Positions 26,748 to 35,800 of a stretch of 64,000 nucleotides of DNA are shown one piece after another. Location of the stretch: positions 434,001-498,000 of the forward strand of contig NZ_PEIG01000002.1 in NCBI RefSeq assembly GCF_002749975.1, given 5' to 3'. The notes beneath the pieces are model-generated. The model was not told the DNA's origin. It did not search any database and saw only the letters and a list, made by a program, of their open reading frames with translations. The translations under genes were made by a program, and so were the position numbers. Position 1 is the first letter of the stretch; the number at the start of each line of letters is the position of its first letter. This DNA is from Gloeocapsopsis sp. IPPAS B-1203. GTDB taxonomy: Bacteria > Cyanobacteriota > Cyanobacteriia > Cyanobacteriales > Chroococcidiopsidaceae.

Positions 26748-28313
26748 GTGAGCGCTGCCATGAAGAGAAGGAGTACTGCAAAAGACGGTTTGAGAAATAA
26801 CATAGAATACTATATCTTAACGCACTTCAAGTGGTTGTGGGATTTAGTTCAAAAAAATGGCTATCTCAAGCGTAAAATTAATAAATATCTGATCAACAAT
26901 GCTATTTATAAAATTCCGACTCGTCCCTATCCTTTCAGCACAATGGCATCTTATACATCATGGGATTCATTAACTGATAGAAAATACAGTGGGCGACATT
27001 TACCGCCAGTTAATAGAGACTACAAGAAATTACCATCACCCGAAACCATCGCTGAAATGCTATTTTTGCGTAAGGGAACAGAGATCTTATCGCCCAAATC
27101 TACACTGTTGTTTTCCTACTTTGCTCAGTGGTTTACTGATGGTTTTTTACGAACTGATAGAAATAATAACTTAAAAAATACTTCTAACCACGAAATCGAT
27201 ATCAGCCCACTATATGGCTTGAATAAAGATATTACTAACATCTTAAGATTACATCAAGGTGGTAAGCTACGTTACCAGACAATAGATGGAGAAGACTACC
27301 CTCCATACTACTTTGAAAACGGACAAGTCAAAGCAGAGTTTAAAGAATTACCTCCACCAATTTTTCGTGAAGAATGGACGACTCCAGAACAAAAAAATCA
27401 CCTATTTGCAATGGGTAATGAACGCGGAAATGTCCAGATTGGTTATGTAATGATGAATACCCTGTTTTTGAGGGAGCATAACCGAATTTGTGATGTTTTA
27501 GCACAAACTTATAGAGATTGGGATGACGAACGGCTCTTTCAAACGGCTAGAAATATTGTTATAGTACTACTCCTTAAAATCGTCGTTGAAGAGTACATCA
27601 ATCACATTACTCCGTACTACTTCAAGTTTATTGTCGATCCAACTACATTCACAAATGAGAAGTGGTATCGCCAAAATTGGATGACAGTAGAATTTAATTT
27701 ATTGTATCGCTGGCACAGTCTTGTACCGAATAAAGTTGTACTTGATGGGTCAGAAATTCCTATAGAAAAAACACAGTGGAATAACGACTTAATTACAAGT
27801 AGAGGTTTAGGACAATTATTCGATGCAGCTTCTAAACAACCTGCAGGTGACATCGGATTGCACAATACTCCCTATTTTATTCTCAACACTGACATCAACA
27901 GTATTAAATTAGGGCGCGATGCTCAATTAGCAAGCTACAACGACTACAGGGAGATGTGTAAGTTTCCTAGAGTGACAGATTTTAATCAAATTACTGAAGA
28001 TGAAGGAACACAAAAGGATCTCAAAGCTTTATACGGTCATGTAGATAACATTGAATATTACGTAGGACTTTTTGCGGAAGACACCCGTGAAAATTCTGCT
28101 TTGTCTCCTTTAATTGGCAGAATTGTTGGAATTGATGCCTTTTCTCAAGCACTGACTAATCCCTTGCTTGCTGAAAATGTGTTTAACGAAAAAACTTTTT
28201 CTCCGATTGGGATGAAAATTATTCAGGACACTCACAACCTTTCAGATGTGCTTCATCGCAACATTGCACCAACTGATCAGCGCTTTCTTGTCTCTATGAC
28301 GCAAGTTAGTTGA
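26748..28313 (+). CDS. Cyclooxygenase-like animal-type haem peroxidase
   Basis: 521 aa from GTG at 26748, or ATG at 26760. It follows mammalian prostaglandin synthase across the haem domain: GGKLRYQTIDGEDYPP (about 171-186), TLFLREHNRICDVLAQ (238-253), ERLFQTARNIVIVLLLKIVVEEYI (261-284), and EFNLLYRWHSLVPNK (315-329). Tyr320 and His323 match the catalytic tyrosine Tyr385 and the proximal haem ligand His388 of COX. The distal-histidine motif FAQHFTHQFF is here FAQWFTDGFL: Gln127 is kept and the histidine is Asp131. No EGF-like domain, signal peptide or membrane-binding helices are seen. A fatty-acid dioxygenase is the natural guess; the missing distal histidine makes peroxidase activity doubtful. 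Confidence 0.82.
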   Translation: MSAAMKRRSTAKDGLRNNIEYYILTHFKWLWDLVQKNGYLKRKINKYLINNAIYKIPTRPYPFSTMASYTSWDSLTDRKYSGRHLPPVNRDYKKLPSPETIAEMLFLRKGTEILSPKSTLLFSYFAQWFTDGFLRTDRNNNLKNTSNHEIDISPLYGLNKDITNILRLHQGGKLRYQTIDGEDYPPYYFENGQVKAEFKELPPPIFREEWTTPEQKNHLFAMGNERGNVQIGYVMMNTLFLREHNRICDVLAQTYRDWDDERLFQTARNIVIVLLLKIVVEEYINHITPYYFKFIVDPTTFTNEKWYRQNWMTVEFNLLYRWHSLVPNKVVLDGSEIPIEKTQWNNDLITSRGLGQLFDAASKQPAGDIGLHNTPYFILNTDINSIKLGRDAQLASYNDYREMCKFPRVTDFNQITEDEGTQKDLKALYGHVDNIEYYVGLFAEDTRENSALSPLIGRIVGIDAFSQALTNPLLAENVFNEKTFSPIGMKIIQDTHNLSDVLHRNIAPTDQRFLVSMTQVS

Positions 28314-28321
28314 AAAGGATA

Positions 28322-28549
28322 TTACCGAGTTTGCACCTTTGATGTCGGTTTGAGAAATAGCCAACTGACAAAAAAGAAGGACGCAGTAGATAGCTGAATA
28401 ATATCTATCGCAGATAGATAACCATCTGAGAATGAAGCAATAGTTCTATCTGTAATACCAAACAGCCAGGAGGACGTACCTAGCAGCCATATTCCGTTTT
28501 TGAGGTTTCCGAGGAAGATAGCAGCATCTGCTGATTGCTGATTGTTCAT
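28322..28549 (-). CDS. Small membrane protein, unknown
   Basis: 75 aa with two likely membrane segments (about 17-32 and 46-66) and a basic tail (KPTSKVQTR). It converges with the peroxidase-like gene nine bases away. No family recognised and no ribosome-binding site stood out, so it may be a chance frame. Confidence 0.4.
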   Translation of the reverse strand: MNNQQSADAAIFLGNLKNGIWLLGTSSWLFGITDRTIASFSDGYLSAIDIIQLSTASFFFVSWLFLKPTSKVQTR

Positions 28550-29096
28550 AAATTTGACGCCTTGCGGTCAATTAACGCTTATTGCACTGTTCAGGAGTCA
28601 GCAGGATCGCGATCCTCTTTACTCGCTTTGCCTCCCCAGGTTAAGAAATATTTCGTTTCTCCGCCATTAACCTAAAGAAGTATTTCATATACTTGACAAA
28701 TATTAAGTTTGTAGCTTTCTTGACAACGAGCAAGAAATACTTTTCTACCGGCATTTTCAGGACAGTAGTTAATCACTTATGCAAGGTTTTTGACCATAAG
28801 TAACATACTTAAAGAGGAAATTATCATTTTTTTATTTCTACCCAAAGATAGTAGGCAAAAATTGTCATCTATTAAAAGATAGATTTAAAGCTGTTTAACC
28901 AAGTAAGTCAACTTGATTGAAGATGAAATAGCCTTGGGTGCAAGCAGGCAAGATGTCTACCCCATATATAATCTTGATTGTGGTTGTGCTTGATACTGAA
29001 TAAATGTGTGACAGTAGTAGCCAATTATGCCTACAGATACTACTTTCTTAACAAAAAGCCCAGTTGAATAAGAATGTGGTTAATCATCAATAATGA
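28550..29096. other. Intergenic region without a gene
   Basis: No gene seen. Scattered short repeats and an AT-rich stretch (about 28790-28880) are the only features. It should contain the promoter of uvsE. No tRNA-like fold or riboswitch block noticed. Confidence 0.4.
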
Positions 29097-30050
29097 ATGA
29101 CAGCAGTTGAGCTAAATAATTTGTCTCATACGACTTTAGAAGCGCGATCGCCTCAACCAAATCTTGGTTTAGTCTGTGTCACCTTTTCCAAAGAGGTGCG
29201 TTTCCGCACAATAACGCGCACTCGTTATCTCAAACTCAGTGAAAGCGAACGGGAGAATACTCTAAAAGATATTTATACAGATAATGTCACCCGTCTCCAT
29301 AAAGCACTTTCATTTTGTCAGCAACACGATATCAAGCTTTATCGCGCTTCCTCAAGTTTGTTTCCCCTAAACGATTGGGAAGATGAAATTGGGGCACAGG
29401 TGTTAGAACAAATGCGGGATGAGTTGGGTAAAATCGGACAACGTGCCTTAGACTTAGGCATTCGGATTGTGCTGCACCCCGATCAATACGTTGTATTGAG
29501 TTCTGATTCTCCCACTGTTGTGCAATCGAGTATTCAAATTTTGCAAAGGCATTCAAAAGATTTAGACTTATTAGGATTGCCGCGATCGCATTGGTCATTG
29601 ATGAATATTCACGGTGGTAAAGCGCAACGCCCAGAACAACTAATTCAAGTTGTCAATGATTTACCAGAGGACATCAAAAATCGTTTAACATTCGAGAACG
29701 ATGAATATGCGTACAGCGCTAAGGAAATTTTAGCAGTATGTCAAAGCACTGGCGTTCCAATGGTGTTTGATGCTCATCATCACATCTGTCATGAAAAATT
29801 AAGTAGCTACGAAGATCATTCGGTAGCTGAGATGTTTTATGCAGCACGCGATACTTGGGAAAATCCAGATTGGCAATTAGTCCATATATCTAACGGTGAA
29901 ACCGCCTTTAACGATCGCAAGCACAGTGAATTAATCTCTCTGATGCCAAGTGTCTATCGCGAAGCCCCCTGGATCGAAATTGAAGCTAAAGCTAAGGAAG
30001 ATGCGATCGCTTTGTTGCAAAAAGAGTGGCTAACAAGGGGCGAGGAGTGA
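29097..30050 (+). CDS. uvsE: UV-damage endonuclease UvsE/UvdE
   Basis: 317 aa. A TIM-barrel endonuclease that nicks DNA 5' of UV photoproducts without needing UvrABC. The start (PQPNLGLVCVTFSKEVRFRTITRTRYLKL) and the segments FCQQHDIKLYRASSSLFPL, IVLHPDQYVVLSSDSP, NIHGGKAQRPEQL, LTFENDEYAY and FDAHHHICHE are the family's metal-binding stretches with their conserved histidines and acidic residues. This enzyme is patchily distributed in bacteria, and in cyanobacteria is common in sun-exposed, desiccation-tolerant taxa. It is unlinked to uvrA, which is 27 kb away in this window. Confidence 0.9.
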   Translation: MTAVELNNLSHTTLEARSPQPNLGLVCVTFSKEVRFRTITRTRYLKLSESERENTLKDIYTDNVTRLHKALSFCQQHDIKLYRASSSLFPLNDWEDEIGAQVLEQMRDELGKIGQRALDLGIRIVLHPDQYVVLSSDSPTVVQSSIQILQRHSKDLDLLGLPRSHWSLMNIHGGKAQRPEQLIQVVNDLPEDIKNRLTFENDEYAYSAKEILAVCQSTGVPMVFDAHHHICHEKLSSYEDHSVAEMFYAARDTWENPDWQLVHISNGETAFNDRKHSELISLMPSVYREAPWIEIEAKAKEDAIALLQKEWLTRGEE

Positions 30051-30190
30051 GGGAAGGAGTGGCTAGTTTTGAGATTTAAGTTTTGGCAGTAAATACCTAT
30101 TATCAACCCTAACCAAGTAATTTAGATGTTCCTGCACTGACAGAAAATAGTATGAATAATATGAGGACTTAAAGCATAGTAGATAGTTGA

Positions 30191-31789
30191 ATGGCGATCG
30201 CAATTGATTTTGGTACGAGTAACACTTGCATAGCGCGTTGGAACCCCGTGACGCAAAAGCCAGAAACAATGAGTTTAGCGGGGCTTTCGGTACAACAAGG
30301 ATTAAATCCGCCTTTGGTTCCGAGTTTGGTGTATGTGGAGGATGCAGCCCAAAAGAAAGTGATTGTAGGGCAAGCAGTACGCGATCGCGGATTAGATTTG
30401 GCAAATGATCCGCGATTTTTTCAGGGCTTCAAACGAGGAATTGGTGCAGATATTCAAGGCTTTCTCCCCGAACTCGATGGCGAGACGATTACTTTTGAAG
30501 GCGTGGGGCAATGGTTTTTGACACAAATTATTGCAACCCTGAATGCCCAAACGCCTGATATCACAGAGTCTTTGGTGTTAACTGTACCTGTAGATAGCTT
30601 TGAAGCTTATCGTCACTGGCTAGGAGATGTGTGTCAATCACTTGCGGTTGAACAAGTGCGGCTGATTGATGAACCAACTGCGGCTGCTTTGGGTTATGGT
30701 TTAGCAGATCAAGAAAATTTACTCGTTGTTGACTTTGGTGGAGGAACACTTGATTTATCTTTAGTTAAGTTAGATGGTAAGGAAACAGCTAAGAAACCAC
30801 TAGGGTTTGTGCTGAAATGGGGTGATAAGTTATTTAGCGAAAAATCAGGACAAAAGCCCAAAACAGCACGAGTACTCGCCAAAGCAGGACAAAATCTGGG
30901 CGGTTCTGATATCGATCATTGGTTGGTTGATTACTTTGCTACAACGCAGGGTTTAGTTGTCAATTCCTTAACGACACGACTTGCAGAAAAATTGAAGATT
31001 CAATTATCAACTCAATCACAGGCGAGTGAAGTCTATTTTAATGACGAAACCTTTGAAAGTTACCAACTCGATTTAGATCGTGCGAGTTTAGAAAATATTT
31101 TGCAAGAACACGCATTTTTTGAGCGATTAGATGAGTTGATGACTCAACTTTTGCAACAAGCAAGGCGACAAGGGTTAGAAGTTGCTGATATTAATGCAGT
31201 CTTACTTGTTGGCGGAACAGCCCAAATGCCAGCAGTTCAAACATGGATACAACAGTATTTTGATTCAGCAAAAATTCGTTGTGAAAAACCTTTTGAAGCG
31301 ATCGCGCAAGGGGCTTTACAGTTAAGTCAAGGTATCGAAATTAAAGATTTTCTTTATCATAGCTACGGTATTCGTTACTGGGATCGACGGCAAAATAGTC
31401 ACAAATGGCATCCTTTAATTAAAGCTGGACAACCTTACCCGATGAGCGAGCCAGTAGAACTTGTTTTAGGTGCTTCGGTAGACAATCAACCGAGTATTGA
31501 ATTAATTATCGGTGAGCTTGGGCAAGAAACAGGCAGTACTGAAGTATATTTTGATGGCGATCGCCTCATCACACGTCGTCTCGATAGCGGACAAACTCAA
31601 GTAAAGCCCCTCAACGATCAAGATGGTGCGCGCTCCATTGCCCAACTGACACCACCAGGATATCCAGGAAGCGATCGTGTTAAAGTGTTGTTTCAAGTCG
31701 ATCAAGAGCGGTTTTTACGTATTACCGTTGAAGATTTATTCACAAATCAAATGTTATTGCAAAATCAACTTGTTGCTCAATTAAGTTAA
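30191..31789 (+). CDS. Hsp70-family protein with short substrate domain
   Basis: 532 aa. The N-terminal actin-fold ATPase carries the phosphate-1 motif IDFGTSNTCIARW, connect-1 LIDEPTAAALGYGL, phosphate-2 LLVVDFGGGTLDLSLV and the adenosine motif AVLLVGGTAQMPAV. A canonical DnaK is about 630 residues; here the substrate-binding part after the linker is only about 130 residues and lacks the lid. It is therefore an atypical, probably regulatory or dedicated Hsp70, as in several cyanobacterial lineages. It is not in an operon with dnaJ or grpE. The start ATG runs straight into a HIP1-like GGCGATCGC. Confidence 0.82.
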   Translation: MAIAIDFGTSNTCIARWNPVTQKPETMSLAGLSVQQGLNPPLVPSLVYVEDAAQKKVIVGQAVRDRGLDLANDPRFFQGFKRGIGADIQGFLPELDGETITFEGVGQWFLTQIIATLNAQTPDITESLVLTVPVDSFEAYRHWLGDVCQSLAVEQVRLIDEPTAAALGYGLADQENLLVVDFGGGTLDLSLVKLDGKETAKKPLGFVLKWGDKLFSEKSGQKPKTARVLAKAGQNLGGSDIDHWLVDYFATTQGLVVNSLTTRLAEKLKIQLSTQSQASEVYFNDETFESYQLDLDRASLENILQEHAFFERLDELMTQLLQQARRQGLEVADINAVLLVGGTAQMPAVQTWIQQYFDSAKIRCEKPFEAIAQGALQLSQGIEIKDFLYHSYGIRYWDRRQNSHKWHPLIKAGQPYPMSEPVELVLGASVDNQPSIELIIGELGQETGSTEVYFDGDRLITRRLDSGQTQVKPLNDQDGARSIAQLTPPGYPGSDRVKVLFQVDQERFLRITVEDLFTNQMLLQNQLVAQLS

Positions 31790-32152
31790 GTCAGCAGTAA
31801 CTTTAACTTTTTTATCAAAGTCAACACATTTATGAGTAATTTAGGCAAGATTAAAAAGTAGGCAATGTTGAGTAGACATTCTACTCATTGCGCCGAACAT
31901 CACAAAAGTTTCGCTGTTTAAAGTGTAGTTTGCCACCAAAAAATTAGGTGTGAAATGGAGTGTAAGTGGCAACTACACCTAAATAATGAGTATTTTTTTG
32001 CTTGGGTACGTACTAGCTAATACCATTGCATTCTTAGCTGTAGTCGCGGTCAACATAGAGGCTCAAAGTTGATAAACCTAAAAAAATTTGTCACTCTGAT
32101 CTCTGAACCGTAAATCTGCACTTCGGCGCGTCCCCTGACCTCTGCTATATAT
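31790..32152. other. Intergenic region with hairpin and dispersed repeat
   Basis: No gene seen. 31862-31891 can form a stem-loop with TGAGTAGA (31869-31876) and TCTACTCA (31880-31887) flanked by GCAA/TTGC. It is not followed by a T-run. The stretch 32101-32145 belongs to the dispersed repeat also found at 19804-19841. Confidence 0.5.
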
Positions 32153-32281
32153 ATGAAAATTCTTTTAATGAATGCTTCCAGCAAGCTGCGCTTTCCAAGT
32201 TTAAATCAACAGCTTGAACCGTTGCATACTTATCCAGTGCGGATTGTTGAGCAATATGTGCAAGTACAAATTCAACCTTGA
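32153..32281 (+). CDS. Possible small ORF ahead of the pentapeptide-repeat gene
   Basis: 42 aa: begins MKILLMNASSKLRFP and ends EQYVQVQIQP. Its stop is six bases before the next ATG, so it could be a leader or a coupled small gene. No family known and the start is close to a repeat copy. Coding status is a guess from spacing and a readable frame. Confidence 0.3.
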   Translation: MKILLMNASSKLRFPSLNQQLEPLHTYPVRIVEQYVQVQIQP

Positions 32282-32287
32282 ATTACT

Positions 32288-33238
32288 ATGAACTCTGAAG
32301 AACTGCTGCGGCGCTACGCAGCAGGAGAACGCTACTTTCCTAATGTTGATTTGAGTCATGCAACCTTGCAGGAAGTAAATTTAAGTGGCATTGTGCTCAA
32401 ACGAGCAATATTATATGGTGCTGATTTGAGTCGTTCAAACTTAGTTGGTGCAGATTTAAATGCAGCTATCCTTAAACAAGCTAATATGGCTGCAACTCGC
32501 CTTAATGGCAGTCATTTAGTTGGGGCAGATTTAACAGCAGCAAATTTAACAGGTGCGGATCTCAGTAGTGTTAATTTGTGGAGAGCAGATCTCAGGAAAG
32601 CGATATTATGTGAAGCTAACTTGAGCCGTGCTAACTTACATGAAGTGAACTTGACACAAGCAGATTTGAGTAAAGCCTCCTTAAGTGGAGTTCAACTGAG
32701 TAAAGCTAATTTAACCGAAGCTGTACTAATAGATGCTGACTTGAATCGTGCAAATTTGACAAACACAAAATTGATGCGATCGCGTTTGTGTGGAACACAG
32801 CTAGAAAAGGTAGAGTTGATCGCCAGCGACTTAACATCTGCCGATTTAAGTAGAACAAATTTAGAAGGATCAAATCTTAGTGAAGCTAATTTGGCTCAGG
32901 CAAATCTTAGTGGAGCAAATCTAACGGGGGTAAATTTACATCGTGCAAATCTGATTGCTGCCAAAGCTATTTTGGCAAGTTTACGGGGGGCAAATCTAGA
33001 GCAAGCAGAACTGACAACCGCAAACTTAACCGAAGCTGACTTAAGTTGGGCAAACTTGAGTAAGACAAACTTGAGTGGAGCTAACTTGCACCGTGCAATC
33101 TTAACGGATGTGAATCTCAATTCAGCAATTTTGCGAGGAGCAAACTTAATCGATGCTAAGTTATGTCAAGTAGAAATGAATAATGTCGATTTGAGTTGGG
33201 CAGTTGTACCTCATATGTTAAGAATGCTTGGAGAATGA
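32288..33238 (+). CDS. Pentapeptide-repeat protein
   Basis: 316 aa, almost all of it A(D/N)LXX pentapeptide repeats from about residue 18 to 305, expected to form a right-handed four-sided beta-helix. The first residues MNSEELLRRYAAGERYFPNVDLS are the usual cyanobacterial start. Such proteins are numerous in cyanobacteria and mostly uncharacterised; binding to proteins or DNA mimicry is known only for a few. No other domain. It ends on a good terminator. Confidence 0.9.
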   Translation: MNSEELLRRYAAGERYFPNVDLSHATLQEVNLSGIVLKRAILYGADLSRSNLVGADLNAAILKQANMAATRLNGSHLVGADLTAANLTGADLSSVNLWRADLRKAILCEANLSRANLHEVNLTQADLSKASLSGVQLSKANLTEAVLIDADLNRANLTNTKLMRSRLCGTQLEKVELIASDLTSADLSRTNLEGSNLSEANLAQANLSGANLTGVNLHRANLIAAKAILASLRGANLEQAELTTANLTEADLSWANLSKTNLSGANLHRAILTDVNLNSAILRGANLIDAKLCQVEMNNVDLSWAVVPHMLRMLGE

Positions 33239-33254
33239 ACTCACTGCTTGTTTT

Positions 33255-33277
33255 AGTGTACGAAGGTACACTTTGTT
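33255..33277 (+). terminator. Intrinsic terminator of the pentapeptide gene
   Basis: AGTGTAC (33255-33261), loop GAAG, GTACACT (33266-33272), then TTGTTT. A 7-bp perfect stem 16 bp after the stop. Confidence 0.65.
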
Positions 33278-33308
33278 TGGGTAGGCTTCGACTTCAGTCG
33301 GAGGGCAT

Positions 33309-33938
33309 TTAGTGCAGTTGTTCCATCAATGTTTTAGCGTGTTGACTAATCGCCTCCCAGTTCTCAGGATCAACTAAGTGCTTAGGAAATAATTCACTGG
33401 CTAAACCTACGGCGATCGCTCCAGCTACAATAAACTCCCGTGCATTTGATAACGTTACTCCTCCTGTCGGAATTAATGGTATGTGTCCGAGTGGTCCTTG
33501 CAAACTTTTGATATAGCTTGCACCACCTACAGCTTGGATAGGAAAAACTTTAACACCACTTGCTCCAGCACTGTAAGCATGAACAATTTCTGTTGGTGAC
33601 AGCGCCCCAGGAATAATAGGTATATTTTGTTGTACAGCAGCATGAATCATAGCAGTATCGCAATGCGGACTGAAGAGAAATTTTGCTCCGGCGGCGATCG
33701 CATCGTTTAACTGCTCTAAATTTAGCAGTGTGCCTGTACCAATTGTACAGTGTGGTAACTCAGCTTGCAGGCGTGCGATTAACTCTGCACTTTTGTCACT
33801 AGTCCAAGCTACTTCAATTAAATGCATTCCTCCTGCAACTACGGCTTTTGCCATTTGATAGCCTTGTGCACTTTGAGTCGTCCGAATAACTGCGATCGCG
33901 CGATGTCGTTGCAATAAGTCTAACCAAGCCTTCATCAT
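33309..33938 (-). CDS. eda: 2-dehydro-3-deoxy-phosphogluconate / 4-hydroxy-2-oxoglutarate aldolase
   Basis: 209 aa. Entner-Doudoroff aldolase that splits KDPG to pyruvate and glyceraldehyde 3-phosphate by a Schiff base. Class I KDPG aldolase motifs are readable: HLIEVAWTS near 40, GTGTLLNLEQLNDAIAAGAKFLFSPHCD near 70-97, IPGALSPTEIVHAYSAGASGVKVFPIQAVGG with the Schiff-base lysine in GVKVFP, and GPLGHIPLIPTGGV. Full length. The alternative specificity (4-hydroxy-2-oxoglutarate) cannot be excluded. Not in a visible operon with edd or gntK. Confidence 0.9.
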   Translation of the reverse strand: MMKAWLDLLQRHRAIAVIRTTQSAQGYQMAKAVVAGGMHLIEVAWTSDKSAELIARLQAELPHCTIGTGTLLNLEQLNDAIAAGAKFLFSPHCDTAMIHAAVQQNIPIIPGALSPTEIVHAYSAGASGVKVFPIQAVGGASYIKSLQGPLGHIPLIPTGGVTLSNAREFIVAGAIAVGLASELFPKHLVDPENWEAISQHAKTLMEQLH

Positions 33939-34214
33939 ATAGCTAATACATTCAATACACGATATCTTTAATTTGTCAAAAGACAGAAGGCATGTTTAAC
34001 TATTTTCTTTAACACCATAGCTTTTTTATGTACATCTTTCCTTAAACAGTCTTCTCATTATTTTTAAAAATCTTAAACACTAAGAATATATAGCTTTGTA
34101 CTGGATGAATTTAGCTTTGTTTCAAGGCTAATTCAGTCGCCAGAAGGATGAATTCACGTAAAGATATTTCTAGGCTAAGTATTAAGCAATATAGAGAAAC
34201 AGGTAGTTAATAGT

Positions 34215-35078
34215 ATGCCGTTGCATAAACTTGAAGACTTCGATCCAAATTATCGAGAGACTTTCGGTGGTGATGATATTAAAAGCATGAAGCTTTATAC
34301 CGAAGGAGGAGAAGAAATAGGTACAGTCCAAGATGTCTTAGTAGATCCGGAAGGACATTTTCGATATTTGGTGATTAACACAGGCTTCGAGGCAGTAGGC
34401 AAAAAAATCTTACTACCAATAGGCTTATCTCGAATTGATTACAACACACACCGCGTTACTGTAGATGGATTAACTAAATTACAAGTCGAAGGCTTACCAG
34501 AATATAACGAACAATTAGCTGTAGACTACGACTATGAGGAGCAAGTCAGGAAAGTTTATCGCCCTTTAGTCGCCACACTACAAGGCAGCGAGTTAACTAC
34601 TCCTACTTATGATCGAGATTCGTATAGCTATGAGAATGATTCTTTGCTGTATAACCTTAATAAGCCAAATCAGCAATCATTAAAACTATATGAAGAAAGG
34701 TTAATAGCCACAAAGAATCGCATCAAAACAGGTGAAGTAGCGGTTGGTAAACGTGTTGAAACTGAAACTGCGAAAGTATCAGTACCAATAGAAAAAGAGC
34801 GAGTTATTATTGAACGCGTATCTTCTGTAGAAGGTGAAATTATTGAGCCTGGAGAACTTAGCTTTCAAGAAGGCGAAATAGTACGAATTGAAGTTTATGA
34901 GGAAACCCCAGAGATACATAAAGAAGCATTTGTACGCGAAGAAATCAAAATTAGAAAAGTTGTAGAGCAGAGTACAGTAGAAGCTGAAGAAATAATTCGT
35001 CGTGAAGAGTTAGATATTGATACTCAAGGTCAGCCAAACGTTAACCAAATGAATACAATCACTCATGATGGAATGTAA
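34215..35078 (+). CDS. PRC-barrel and DUF2382 stress-type protein
   Basis: 287 aa. An N-terminal PRC-barrel (about 20-85: IKSMKLYTEGGEEIGTVQDVLVD, GKKILLPIGLSRIDY) is joined by a linker with YDRDSYSYENDSLLYNL to DUF2382 (about 155-265), which has the repeated KTGEVAVGKRVETETAKVSV, PIEKERVIIERV and EETPEIHKEAFVREE pattern. PRC/DUF2382 proteins in bacteria are upregulated in stress in several species, but no biochemical function is known. It is one of three related genes in a row. A terminator follows. Confidence 0.84.
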   Translation: MPLHKLEDFDPNYRETFGGDDIKSMKLYTEGGEEIGTVQDVLVDPEGHFRYLVINTGFEAVGKKILLPIGLSRIDYNTHRVTVDGLTKLQVEGLPEYNEQLAVDYDYEEQVRKVYRPLVATLQGSELTTPTYDRDSYSYENDSLLYNLNKPNQQSLKLYEERLIATKNRIKTGEVAVGKRVETETAKVSVPIEKERVIIERVSSVEGEIIEPGELSFQEGEIVRIEVYEETPEIHKEAFVREEIKIRKVVEQSTVEAEEIIRREELDIDTQGQPNVNQMNTITHDGM

Positions 35079-35800
35079 GCTAAGTAGTACATCATAAGTT
35101 AAGCAATAAAATCATTTTTTCTGATTTTTTATCACTAACTCATTCTCCAAGTTTCTATGCTGAAAGAAATTTGGAGTTGCTTTTTATTATATAAGTGCTA
35201 GACAACTAAATTGAAGTACTTATTTAGTATTCCAAAAGAAATAGTTCAAACCTCGTAGAGAGGGTATTCCTGTTATTGATAATGTTTTTGGACAATAGAG
35301 CTAATATTGTTTGAGTTATGAAAACTTTTGAAATGTACCAAAAAGTAAGTGAAGAGAAGAGATAAAAAGAGATTTTTATAAAAAATCGAGGATTATTACA
35401 CTATTTTGTTAAATTGATAAATATAAAGGCGAAATAAAGCTGTAAAAGATATCAACAAACATCAAAATTCAAAATGTATATATCTTTAGTTACACATATA
35501 TTAGAGTTTTTCTATTTGTGAACTTAGAGAAATACACAATTTTATAGGATTTGAGTCATAGTACCTGTTAAATAGCCAATCCTTACACTATGATACATTT
35601 TCTATACTTTTATAAACTTCTACTGCTGCTTCAATTGTAACTAGAGATAAATCGTTTTAATTAATAGCTTAAAGAAAAAATATCTGTCACTAGTAAGCTT
35701 TTAAAAAATCCGAATTCATTCGATAGGAAGATGAACAATAATTGCTAAGTTTTTATATTGGAAGCTGTGTACAGTAGAACGGTCAAGGAAACGTAAAAGT
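35079..35800. other. 722-bp AT-rich intergenic region
   Basis: No gene seen. It begins with the terminator of the upstream DUF2382 gene and ends with the promoter region of the next. The middle (35200-35720) is AT-rich with no recognised motif or repeat. Such a long gap between related genes may carry regulatory sites or a small RNA. Confidence 0.4.
35145..35185 (+). terminator. Terminator after the first DUF2382 gene
   Basis: CTCCAA (35145-35150) pairs with TTGGAG (35171-35176), extendable through GTTTC/GAAA with a few unpaired bases, followed by TTGCTTTTTATT. Typical intrinsic terminator about 65 bp after the stop. Confidence 0.6.
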
